NCBI GenBank assembly: GCA_038214135.1
Contig: JBBQSD010000068.1
Location: 1-29,723 of the forward strand
Source: JANLSE01 sp038214135
GTDB taxonomy: Bacteria > Chloroflexota > Chloroflexia > Chloroflexales > Roseiflexaceae
DNA length: 29,723 nucleotides
Reading direction: 5' to 3'
The position numbers were made by a program, and so were the translations under genes. The notes beneath the pieces were generated by a model. The model saw only the letters and a program-made list of their open reading frames with translations, searched no databases and was not told the DNA's origin. Below, in pieces: positions 6,810-14,392 of this stretch (positions within the stretch are counted from its first letter, which is position 1; each line of letters begins with the position of its first letter).

Positions 6810-8282
6810 ATGCAACACATCAGCGATCATGCCCCATTTCTGGAATCATTGGCCCAGGCCATCGCAGAACAGCCGACTTCGTTTCATATGCCTGGACACA
6901 AATTCGATCCGCAGCTGTTGCCAGGGTTTAGCGCATTGTTTGGCGCTGGTGTGATCGCTGGGGATCTGAGCGAGGCAATGCCATCCGTCGATTATCTGCA
7001 TGGCGCAACGAGTGCGCTGGTTGCGGCGCAGCAATTGGCGGCGGCGGCGGTTGGCGCAGAACACACCTTTTTTCTGGTGAATGGCTCGACGGTTGGCAAT
7101 CAGGCGATGCTGCTGGCTGTTGGCCACGATGGTGGGCGTGTGCTGATGCCACGGGCATCACATCGGTCTGTATATGCCGGGCTGATTCTTTCTGGTGCGA
7201 CGCCGATCTACTTGCAGCCCAAGCCGCACCCGCAACTCGGCTTTCCACTGGCCATCGATTGCGCCACTGTTGCGGAGGCATTGCAGGCACACCCAGATGT
7301 TGTTGCTCTGCACATCACCAGCCCCTCCTATTATGGCTATGTCTCGGATGTGCCAGCTTTAGCAGAACTCGCCCATGCCCACCATATTCCGCTGCTGGTG
7401 GACGAGGCCCATGGCGCGCACTTCCCCTACCATCCGGCGCTGCCACCATCGGCTGTTCGCTGTGGCGCGGATGTGGTTGTGCAGAGTGCCCACAAAACCC
7501 TTGGCGCGCTGACACAGGCGGCACTGCTGCATCATGCTGGCAATCGCGTCGATCTCAACCGCATCCAATCCATGCTCGCACTGCTGCAATCCTCCTCGCC
7601 AAGCGTGTTACTGACGGCATCACTCGATGCATCGCGCCAGCAGGCTAGCCAACGCGGGCACGAACTACTGACCAATGCCATTGCGCTTGCAAACGATGCC
7701 CGTGCAGCTATTCGCACTATTCCAGGTCTATGGTGCTATGGCGATGAATTGATCGGCCAGAACGGCATTGCTGGCCATGATCCAACCAAGCTTGTGATTC
7801 GTGTGAGTGATAGCGGCTGGAATGGGATTGCCTTTGCCGAACGCCTGTGGGCGCGCTATCGGCTGAGTGTTGAGTTTGCCGATCCACACCAGCTGATTGG
7901 AACGATCAGCATGGCCGATACGCGGGCAAACATCGATGTTTTGCTTGGCGCACTGCGCGCCATCGCCGCCGAACCGCTGCCAGTACAGGCCCAGTACCCA
8001 ACAATCTGGCCAACCCATGCGCTCCCGCCGATGATATTGACGCCACGCCAGGCCAGCCTTCAGTCATCGCAGCCAATCGCGCTGGCAGAATCAGTTGGAA
8101 TGATCTGCGCCGAGCCAGTGATTCCATACCCACCTGGTATTCCATTGATCATGCCTGGTGAACAGATCAGCGCTGATCTGGTGGCCTACCTGGGTGAACT
8201 ACTTGCCCTTGGTGTGAAGATTGTTGGCCCGCAGCAGATCGGCGTGGGCAGTATTCGGGTGATTTGCTCGCCCGCCGCATAA
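6810..8282 (+). CDS. Orn/Lys/Arg decarboxylase family PLP enzyme
   Basis: A 490-residue fold-type I PLP decarboxylase resembling the short Bacillus SpeA-like arginine/lysine decarboxylases. Visible motifs: SFHMPGHKFD near the N-terminus, NGSTVGNQAML for phosphate binding, DEAHGAHF with the Asp that contacts the PLP pyridine, and SAHKTLGALTQAA with the Schiff-base Lys. The C-terminal part (EPVIPYPPGIPLIMPGE) is also typical. It would make a polyamine precursor (agmatine, cadaverine or putrescine) in the cytoplasm. The frame is open upstream through the hairpin repeats, but ATG 6810 with AGAGG five to six bases before it is the credible start. It has no receiver-like wing domain as in E. coli inducible forms. 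No polyamine pathway gene is adjacent. Confidence 0.9.
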   Translation: MQHISDHAPFLESLAQAIAEQPTSFHMPGHKFDPQLLPGFSALFGAGVIAGDLSEAMPSVDYLHGATSALVAAQQLAAAAVGAEHTFFLVNGSTVGNQAMLLAVGHDGGRVLMPRASHRSVYAGLILSGATPIYLQPKPHPQLGFPLAIDCATVAEALQAHPDVVALHITSPSYYGYVSDVPALAELAHAHHIPLLVDEAHGAHFPYHPALPPSAVRCGADVVVQSAHKTLGALTQAALLHHAGNRVDLNRIQSMLALLQSSSPSVLLTASLDASRQQASQRGHELLTNAIALANDARAAIRTIPGLWCYGDELIGQNGIAGHDPTKLVIRVSDSGWNGIAFAERLWARYRLSVEFADPHQLIGTISMADTRANIDVLLGALRAIAAEPLPVQAQYPTIWPTHALPPMILTPRQASLQSSQPIALAESVGMICAEPVIPYPPGIPLIMPGEQISADLVAYLGELLALGVKIVGPQQIGVGSIRVICSPAA

Positions 8283-8321
8283 TATAATTGGCCTTCGCAT
8301 TATTCGCAGTAAGGAAACGAC

Positions 8322-8402
8322 ATGCCCGATACCGATGGTCTGATCACGCTTCCCGCACATGGGCCAGCATTCGGGATGTGGCGGCTTTCCGAGGGCTTAT
8401 AG
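8322..8402 (+). pseudogene. Short 5' gene remnant with ribosome site (26 codons)
   Basis: AAGGA lies a few bases before ATG 8322, followed by MPDTDGLITLPAHGPAFGMW and RLSEGL, then TAG. It reads like the first 26 residues of a protein cut off where a minus-strand STAS fragment begins. I cannot name the parent family. It could be a real micro-ORF, but truncation at a junction of fragments is the simpler view. Confidence 0.4.
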
Positions 8403-8738
8403 CCTGCGTTCATTATGAGTTTCAGAATTGCGATAGGGTTTGCCCACAATCTCCAGGTCGGTGCGGATCACATCCTGCGGCGCTCGCGCCGTGCGCACAT
8501 CGGCCATATTGATTCCGAGCTGGGTCATCGTGGCGGCTACCGAAGCCGCGATCCCAGTGATCGTCACAGCACAACCAAGCAGGCGCACCGCATGGACAGT
8601 TCGCAGCAGTGATTGCCCTACGGCTGTATCAACCGTTGGCACCCCGGCGATATCGAGAATGACCATGCGGGTGTGCTGGGCGGCTACATCATTCAACAAT
8701 CGTCTCGTTAGCTCGTTGGCTCTCCGGCTATCGAGGTG
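8397..8738 (-). pseudogene. STAS-domain fragment of an RsbR-like regulator
   Basis: The minus strand encodes HLDSRRANELTRRLLNDVAA, then VILDIAGVPTVDTAVGQSLL and HAVRLLGCAVTITGI. This is the STAS fold of RsbR-type stressosome or anti-anti-sigma regulators (DxxGVPxVDT contains the phosphorylatable Thr region). The natural C-terminus seems present (TAA at 8399-8397), but everything before the domain's second strand is missing and no start codon with a ribosome site precedes it. Upstream the sequence changes to another gene's reading frame. A start at TTG 8699 would give a 100-residue protein lacking the first strands, so I call it a remnant. Confidence 0.65.
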
Positions 8739-8890
8739 TCCAATCCAATATCCAACCAGCAGATATCGGCACCGCCACCGAGAAAGAGCGTGTAGAGCAC
8801 GAATGTGCCATCGGGTGACTACGTTAGGTAACTTGGTATCGTAGCCGATGCCCGCGTAGCCTCAACCCGCTGCGTGCTGTAGAATACACA
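8708..8890 (-). pseudogene. Probable beta-propeller (WD40-like/TolB) C-terminal remnant
   Basis: A second minus-strand frame reads VFYSTQRVEATRASATIPSY-LT, then a TAG (8821-8819), then SPDGTFVLYTLFLGGGADIC-WLDIG and a TAA at 8710-8708. Restoring Trp for the TAG gives YLTWSPDGTFVLYT, the classic PD40/TolB propeller motif. The frame then overlaps the STAS fragment, so two genes appear fused near 8740. Evidence is motif-level only. Confidence 0.42.
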
Positions 8891-8916
8891 CACAGCATTC
8901 AGTGAAATGGATAGCA

Positions 8917-10263
8917 ATGATGATGAATACCAGTCCCGCGATGCCAGCATCAATGCAGGCCATGATCGACCATGTGAACGAACACTTTGCATCTACGCCG
9001 CGCCTTGGCCAACTGTTTCGCAACTGTTTCCCCAATACCTGGCAGACAACACTCCGACAACTCCCCGATGATACAACATTTGTGCTGACTGGCGATATTC
9101 CAGCGATGTGGTTGCGTGATTCGGCGCTGCAGGTGCGCCCATATCTTATCCTTGCAGCCGATGATCCAATTGTTGCGGATCTGCTCGCTGGGGTGGTTCG
9201 GCGTCAGTTTCGCTATATCACACACGATCCATATGCGAACGCCTTCAATGCCGAACCAAATGGTCAGGGACATCATACCGATCTCACGCCGATGACTGAT
9301 TGGCTGTGGGAGCGTAAGTATGAGATCGACTCGCTGTGCTACCCACTTCAATTGGCCTATTTATTATGGAAGGCAACAGGCCGCAGCGATCATCTCGACC
9401 AGTATTTCCGCGATGGTGCCTACCAGATCATTGAACTCTGGCGTCGTGAGCAACACCACACCGAACAGTCCGATTATACCTTTGTGCGTACGAATTGCCC
9501 ACCCACCGATACGCTGCCGAATGGCGGCAATGGAAACCCAGTCGCCCACACTGGCATGACATGGTCGGGCTTTCGTCCAAGCGATGATACCTGTATCTAT
9601 GGCTATCTGGTGCCATCGAATATGTTTGCCGTCGTTGTTCTGGGCTATCTGAACGAACTGGCCGAGCATGTGCTTAGAGATTCTATGCTTGCCGCGAATG
9701 CAGCCAGCCTGGCAGCCGAGATCGATAGTGGCATCAAGCACTATGCGCTAATTGATCATCCAACGCATGGCACTATCTATGCCTACGAAACAGATGGAAT
9801 GAATAACGTGATCCTGATGGACGATGCAAACGTGCCGAGCCTCATGGCCATGCCATATCTGGGCTATTGCCGCTTCGATGATCCAACCTATCTGCGGACG
9901 CGCCAGTATGTACTCAGCGACGATAATCCATTCTTCTATCGTGGTTCTGCTGCTACGGGAGTTGGCAGCCCACACACGCCAGTTCGCTATATCTGGCATA
10001 TCGCATTGGCCATGCAGGGGCTTACATCACCCGATCCAGCAGAACAGCGGCGCATACTTGAGATCATGGCTGCCAGTGATGCAGGCACTGGCTTCATGCA
10101 CGAAGGCTTCGATGCCGACGACCCAAACAACTATACTCGCCCATGGTTCGCTTGGGCCAATGCCATGTATGCCGAACTAGCGCTGCATATCTGTGGCTAT
10201 CGTGTACCAGGCAGCCCACTCGATCAGCAGGCAGATGCTCTTGATCGGCAGAAGTTAATGTAA
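8917..10263 (+). CDS. GH125 exo-alpha-mannosidase (metal-independent)
   Basis: About 448 residues of the GH125 family (formerly DUF1237), exo-acting alpha-mannosidases mainly cleaving alpha-1,6 links. Visible signatures: TGDIPAMWLRDSALQVRPYL near residue 60, MTWSGFRPSDD followed by YGYLVPSNMF (the region with the acid Asp in characterised members), DDANVPSLMAMPYLGY, and MHEGFDADDPNNYTRPWFAW near the C-terminus (holding the base Glu). No signal peptide is seen, so it should act in the cytoplasm on imported oligosaccharides. Start is uncertain among a GTG at 8902 and ATGs at 8917, 8920 and 8923; GGA five bases before 8917 favours that one. The next gene starts 48 bases downstream on the same strand. 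Confidence 0.92.
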   Translation: MMMNTSPAMPASMQAMIDHVNEHFASTPRLGQLFRNCFPNTWQTTLRQLPDDTTFVLTGDIPAMWLRDSALQVRPYLILAADDPIVADLLAGVVRRQFRYITHDPYANAFNAEPNGQGHHTDLTPMTDWLWERKYEIDSLCYPLQLAYLLWKATGRSDHLDQYFRDGAYQIIELWRREQHHTEQSDYTFVRTNCPPTDTLPNGGNGNPVAHTGMTWSGFRPSDDTCIYGYLVPSNMFAVVVLGYLNELAEHVLRDSMLAANAASLAAEIDSGIKHYALIDHPTHGTIYAYETDGMNNVILMDDANVPSLMAMPYLGYCRFDDPTYLRTRQYVLSDDNPFFYRGSAATGVGSPHTPVRYIWHIALAMQGLTSPDPAEQRRILEIMAASDAGTGFMHEGFDADDPNNYTRPWFAWANAMYAELALHICGYRVPGSPLDQQADALDRQKLM

Positions 10264-10311
10264 CATTCCGTAAATAATTAATTGGGTTCATACCACACAT
10301 GGGAGATACAC

Positions 10312-11352
10312 ATGCAGCCACAAACTCCTGTCCGCCTGGCAATTGCCGGCTTAAGCCATGGCCATGTAATCTGGCTGCTGCGCAACTGGCAGCGCAGCGA
10401 TCTGGATGTGGTTGGGTTCTGGGAGCCGGATCGGGCGTTGGTCGAGCGCTATGCACAGCGCTTCAACTTCCCGATTGATCTTGTCTATAGTGATTTGGAT
10501 ACCATGCTGGATGTCGTCCAGCCAGAGGCAGTCTGTGCTTTTGGTTCGATCTATGATCACCTGCGCGTTGTCGAAGCCTGCGCGCCACGCAAGATCCATG
10601 TGATGGTAGAAAAGCCACTAGCCGTCAGCTTCGAACATGCCGAGCGCATGGCATTGTTGGCGCGAACCCATGCGATCCAGCTGATCACCAACTATGAAAC
10701 CACCTGGTATGCCAGCACATATGCAGCCTATCGGATGGCCATCGAAGAACAGACATTAGGCCCGCTTCGCAAGGTCGTCGTTCACGATGGGCACAGCGGC
10801 CCGGTGGAGATCGGCTGCAATGCCGAATTTCTGGCCTGGCTGACCGATCCAGTGCTGAATGGTGGTGGCGCAGTGATCGATTTCGGCTGTTATGGGGCCA
10901 ACCTGATCACATGGTTGCTGGGTGGCATTGAACCCCTGACGGTAACGGCAATCCTACAAACGCTGAAACCCGATATCTACCCACATGTGGACGATGATGC
11001 GACCATCATCCTCACCTATCCACACATGCAGGGCATCATCCAGGGATCATGGAATTGGCCGGTAGCGCGCAAGGATATGGAGATCTATGCTACGAACGGC
11101 TATCTTGTAGCGGTGAACGACCAGACGATGCGTGTACGGATGCGTGAGGATAAGACCGAGCAAACGCTAAACCTGCCACCAGCGCCAGAACAGATACGCG
11201 ATCCATTTGCGTATCTGGTTGCAGTACTACGCGGCAGGGAAACCGTCGAACCAGGCAATCTCTGGTCGCTCGAAAATGCCCTGAGCGTTGCAAAGATTCT
11301 GGATGCAGCACGGCTCTCCGCACGCGAGGGCAGAACCATCCGGCTGGAATAG
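10312..11352 (+). CDS. Gfo/Idh/MocA-family oxidoreductase
   Basis: A 346-residue NAD(P)-dependent sugar or cyclitol dehydrogenase of the Gfo/Idh/MocA family. The N-terminal Rossmann half has VRLAIAGLSHGHV and the hallmark VMVEKPLAVS (EKP with the catalytic Lys). The C-terminal half has GGGAVIDFGCYGANLITWLL, the family's substrate-side motif. The dinucleotide loop GLSHGH departs from the usual GxGxxG but occurs in some members. GGGAGAT upstream of ATG 10312 sets the start, although the frame is open earlier. Position directly behind GH125 suggests it oxidises a released or derived sugar; the substrate itself is unknown. Confidence 0.9.
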   Translation: MQPQTPVRLAIAGLSHGHVIWLLRNWQRSDLDVVGFWEPDRALVERYAQRFNFPIDLVYSDLDTMLDVVQPEAVCAFGSIYDHLRVVEACAPRKIHVMVEKPLAVSFEHAERMALLARTHAIQLITNYETTWYASTYAAYRMAIEEQTLGPLRKVVVHDGHSGPVEIGCNAEFLAWLTDPVLNGGGAVIDFGCYGANLITWLLGGIEPLTVTAILQTLKPDIYPHVDDDATIILTYPHMQGIIQGSWNWPVARKDMEIYATNGYLVAVNDQTMRVRMREDKTEQTLNLPPAPEQIRDPFAYLVAVLRGRETVEPGNLWSLENALSVAKILDAARLSAREGRTIRLE

Positions 11353-11361
11353 AACGGGATG

Positions 11362-11395
11362 GCCGTAGAGACGCAAGGTTTTGCGTCTCTACGGC
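11362..11395. repeat. Perfect 15-bp hairpin between two oxidoreductase genes
   Basis: GCCGTAGAGACGCAA pairs perfectly with its complement across a GGTT loop. It fills most of the 66-base gap between the two dehydrogenase genes. There is no T-run after it, so a classic intrinsic terminator is unlikely; it may be a dispersed repeat or an mRNA-stabilising hairpin. Confidence 0.85.
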
Positions 11396-11418
11396 TATGA
11401 AATGAAAGCGAGTAGTAC

Positions 11419-12150
11419 ATGGCACAACTCCAGGATAAAGTCGCCCTGATTACCGGTGCCGCCACCGGAATTGGCCTTGGAATCACACGCGCCTTTGCCA
11501 AGGAAGGAGCCAGGCTTATTCTCGCATCGCGCGATAGTGTGCGGCTGGAAGAAACTGCTGGCGAGATGCGGGCGCAGGGCGTGCATGCCATCGCAATCCC
11601 AACCGACGTGACCGATGAGGCGCAGGTTGTGGCACTGTTCGAGCATGTGATGCGCGAGTTTGGCCGGCTCGACATCCTGATCAACAATGCTGGTGTCTTC
11701 GATGGTGGCCCACTGGATGAACTATCGCTAGAGACCTGGCAGAAGGTGATTGGCGTGAACCTCACCGGGCCGTTTCTGTGTAGCCGTGAGGCCTTCAAGA
11801 TCATGAAGCGCCAGGGCGGTGGCCGAATCATCAATATCGGCAGTATCTCCGCCCAGGTACCGCGCCTGCATTCCGCCCCGTATGTCTCGGCAAAGTTCGG
11901 GTTGGAGGGACTCACCAGAGCCACCGCGCTTGATGGCCGCGCCTATGGCATCGCTGCCAGTTGCCTGCATCCCGGCAATGTCGCCTCCGAGCGACGCCAG
12001 GCCAGCGCTGCTCCCGCCGATCAGGAACCAATGATGACCCCGGACGAGCTTGCGTCCGTTGCTGTGATCATGGCAGCGCTTCCCGCACACGTCAACCTGA
12101 TCGATGCGATTGTTCTGCCAGTGGAACAGCTCTATATCGGGCGCGGGTAG
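11419..12150 (+). CDS. Short-chain dehydrogenase/reductase (SDR)
   Basis: A 243-residue classical SDR oxidoreductase. It has the cofactor loop TGAATGIGLG, the NNAG motif in LINNAGVFDG, the catalytic Ser in NIGSISAQ, the YxxxK pair in YVSAKFG and a HPGNV segment after it. Asp in PTDVTD is the usual adenine-binding position. Length is normal. It follows the Gfo/Idh/MocA gene across a hairpin and is likely the third gene of the GH125 operon. Substrate unknown; a sugar or sugar-acid alcohol is plausible from context only. Confidence 0.9.
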   Translation: MAQLQDKVALITGAATGIGLGITRAFAKEGARLILASRDSVRLEETAGEMRAQGVHAIAIPTDVTDEAQVVALFEHVMREFGRLDILINNAGVFDGGPLDELSLETWQKVIGVNLTGPFLCSREAFKIMKRQGGGRIINIGSISAQVPRLHSAPYVSAKFGLEGLTRATALDGRAYGIAASCLHPGNVASERRQASAAPADQEPMMTPDELASVAVIMAALPAHVNLIDAIVLPVEQLYIGRG

Positions 12151-12193
12151 TTATATGTCCATCTTTTGGCGTACGTGATCTCGCCGCCGTGCA

Positions 12194-12202
12194 TGGTATA
12201 CT
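12194..12202 (+). promoter_or_regulatory. Extended -10 promoter candidate
   Basis: TGGTATACT fits an extended -10 element (TGn plus TATACT); no good -35 is seen at 17 bp. It lies 38 bases before the 19-codon ORF that heads the 490-base stretch in front of the ABC transporter genes. Confidence 0.4.
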
Positions 12203-12240
12203 GGCGATACATGAACATATAACCAAGGAGAGGGAACACC

Positions 12241-12300
12241 ATGACAGACACAACTTACAATTTTGGGCTGCTCACCATCTCGGGTGAGCGCCTGCTGTAA
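12241..12300 (+). CDS. 19-codon micro-ORF with strong ribosome site
   Basis: AAGGAGAGGG precedes an ATG that reads MTDTTYNFGLLTISGERLL and stops. The ribosome site is among the best in the window. It may be a leader peptide for the downstream genes or the 5' remnant of a lost gene. No family is recognised and no run of regulatory codons is present. Confidence 0.4.
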   Translation: MTDTTYNFGLLTISGERLL

Positions 12301-12640
12301 GTACCCTTGGTGACCGACACCTCCATTGCTTGCGCTGAGAACACAGGCGATCCAGTGATCGCGGCTTCGTAGCCTAGCTACTACCGCAGTTCTGCTGGAT
12401 CGACACGGACACGCGATCAATTCATTTCATGGATGGCACAGCCATCTGTGGATTGCTTGATCGGTTGTATTCCTTCGTGTTTCTCGGCACAGCACAGATA
12501 GATAATTGAAGCGGCTATGGGTGCGTATAGGCCCTGTGGTCGCGCTTTTTTGAACGGCCATGGGATCGCCCCCGTGGCCATTTGTATGGCCGCAGGGAAA
12601 CCTGCGGTCATTTGTATTTCCAGCCAGATGAGGAGTTTTC
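12301..12640 (+). promoter_or_regulatory. Structured leader in front of the ABC transporter genes
   Basis: No credible gene lies here. Near its end are two hairpins: GGCCATGGG/CCCCGTGGCC at 12556-12579 and GGCCGCAGG-GAAA-CCTGCGGTC at 12588-12609, the latter with a GNRA tetraloop. They are linked by the direct repeat GG[C/T]CATTTGTAT (12577 and 12606). GAGGAG at 12629-12634 is the ribosome site for the transporter ATG at 12641. The hairpins could modulate translation or stability. No T-run for an attenuator is visible. Confidence 0.45.
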
Positions 12641-14392
12641 ATGCGCTCGTTTCAGACACTGAGCCACTACTGGCATCTGTTGGCCCGCTACCTACGGCCA
12701 CTAGGGCTGCGAGTTGGCCTGCTGGCGATCATTCTATGCGGCACCATCGCTGTGCAGGTGATCGTGCCATTGGTGGCAAGCCGCTTCATTGATCAGGCTA
12801 CCACTGGGGGGGCTGTTGATGATCTGATCTTCCTGGCATTATTGACCATGGGCCTAGCGTTGGTAGGCCAGGGCCTGGCAATCGCTGAAACCTATGTGGC
12901 CGAATATGTGAGTTGGGCAGCAACAAACTCACTACGTGCGGATCTCCTAGCGCATATATTGCGCCTGGATGCCACGTTTCACACGGCCCATTCACCAGGC
13001 GAGTTGATCGAACGGGCGGATGGAGATGTTGCAACACTGGCGCGCTTCTTCTCGCGCTTTGTGGTATCGATTCTCGGCAATGGCGTTTTGATCATGGGTG
13101 TGCTCGGATTGCTCGTGTTCATGGAATGGCGTGTCGGCCTGGGACTCGCTACCTTTGTTGTGATCGCCATGATCGCTATGTTGCGTATTCGCGCCGCCGC
13201 TACCCCTTTATGGGCGGCGGAACGCCAGGCAAGTGCCGATTTCTATGGCTTCCTGGGCGAATACCTGTCTGGCCTGGAGGATGTTCGTTCAAGTGGAGCT
13301 GGCGCGTTTGTGCTACGCCGCTGTGCCGAGGTGATGCGCTCGTGGCTGTCGATCACACGCAGAGCACAGATGCGTGGCTATGCCCTGGTTGCCAGTAGCC
13401 AGGGGCTGTTCGCTCTTGGCACGATTACCGCCTTTGCTCTGAGCGCCGTGCTATTTATGGATGGCACGCTTACCATCGGCACCGTCTATCTGATCTTCCG
13501 CTATACCGAGATGTTGCGCCAGCCGACTGAGCAGATTCGCAATGAGGTACAGGATCTCCAACAGGCAGATGCCAGTATTGGCCGGATCGAGGCACTGCTC
13601 AATACCATGCCGCTGCTCACAGATGGCCCTGGCGTTGCGCTGCCGTCAGGACGATTGGCCGTGGAGCTGGATCGCGTTTCATTCGGCTATACACAGGATG
13701 CGCTGGTTCTGCGCGATCTCAGCCTACGCCTGGAACCGGGCCGCGTGCTTGGTATTGTGGGCCGCACAGGCAGTGGTAAGACAACACTGACACGGCTGCT
13801 CTCACGCTTCTATGATCCATTGGCCGGAACCGTTCGCCTGGGCGGCATGGATATACGATCCGTGTCGCTCGCGGCTGTGCGCTCACGCATCGGCGTGGTC
13901 ACGCAGGACATCCACCTGTTCAATGCGAGCGTACGCGACAACCTGACACTGTTTGATGACGGTGTGCCAGATGATCAACTCCGCGATGTGCTGGGTAGAT
14001 TAGGCCTCACAGATTGGCTGCATGAGTTGCCGAGTGGCCTGGATACACTACTTGGTTCTGGCGGCGTCGGGCTCTCGGCTGGCCAGGCACAGGTATTGGC
14101 CTGCGCCCGCATCTTCCTACGCAATCCCGATGTAGTTATTCTGGATGAAGCCTCCTCACGCCTCGATCCAGCAACAGAACGGCTGGTGCATATGGCACTG
14201 GGTCGGCTACTCGATGGCCGTACAGGGATTATCGTGGCACATCGGTTGAGTACCGTTGCATACGCCGATGACATCCTGGTTCTTGATGATGGGCAGGTGC
14301 GCGAATATGGGCCGCGCCAAACACTCACCGCCGATCCCACATCGCATTTTGCCGGATTGCTGCGCGTTGCTACCGAGGAGATCCCAGCATGA
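12641..14392 (+). CDS. ABC exporter half-transporter, catalytic-site subunit
   Basis: A 583-residue fusion of a six-helix exporter membrane domain (residues 20-310) and an ATPase domain (330-575). The ATPase has Walker A GRTGSGKTT, Q-loop VVTQDIHLF, a non-standard signature LSAGQ, Walker B VVILDEASSRLDP with the catalytic Glu, and switch His in IVAHRLS. Its last four bases overlap the start of the next ABC gene, so the two are translated together and surely form a heterodimer. In known asymmetric exporters one ATP site is degenerate; this subunit supplies the intact Walker B and the altered signature. Substrate unknown: drugs, lipids or peptides are all possible. Confidence 0.92.
   Translation: MRSFQTLSHYWHLLARYLRPLGLRVGLLAIILCGTIAVQVIVPLVASRFIDQATTGGAVDDLIFLALLTMGLALVGQGLAIAETYVAEYVSWAATNSLRADLLAHILRLDATFHTAHSPGELIERADGDVATLARFFSRFVVSILGNGVLIMGVLGLLVFMEWRVGLGLATFVVIAMIAMLRIRAAATPLWAAERQASADFYGFLGEYLSGLEDVRSSGAGAFVLRRCAEVMRSWLSITRRAQMRGYALVASSQGLFALGTITAFALSAVLFMDGTLTIGTVYLIFRYTEMLRQPTEQIRNEVQDLQQADASIGRIEALLNTMPLLTDGPGVALPSGRLAVELDRVSFGYTQDALVLRDLSLRLEPGRVLGIVGRTGSGKTTLTRLLSRFYDPLAGTVRLGGMDIRSVSLAAVRSRIGVVTQDIHLFNASVRDNLTLFDDGVPDDQLRDVLGRLGLTDWLHELPSGLDTLLGSGGVGLSAGQAQVLACARIFLRNPDVVILDEASSRLDPATERLVHMALGRLLDGRTGIIVAHRLSTVAYADDILVLDDGQVREYGPRQTLTADPTSHFAGLLRVATEEIPA

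Noticed and set aside
8397..8699. STAS protein as an intact 100-residue gene from TTG 8699
   Set aside because: The frame's homology continues upstream of that codon to 8738, the first strands of the domain are missing and there is no ribosome site.
11362..11395. Hairpin considered as an intrinsic terminator between the dehydrogenase genes
   Set aside because: No T-run follows on either strand and both flanking genes are in the same direction with a short gap.
12151..12640. tRNA or known riboswitch in the leader
   Set aside because: The hairpins do not fit a cloverleaf or any riboswitch core I know.
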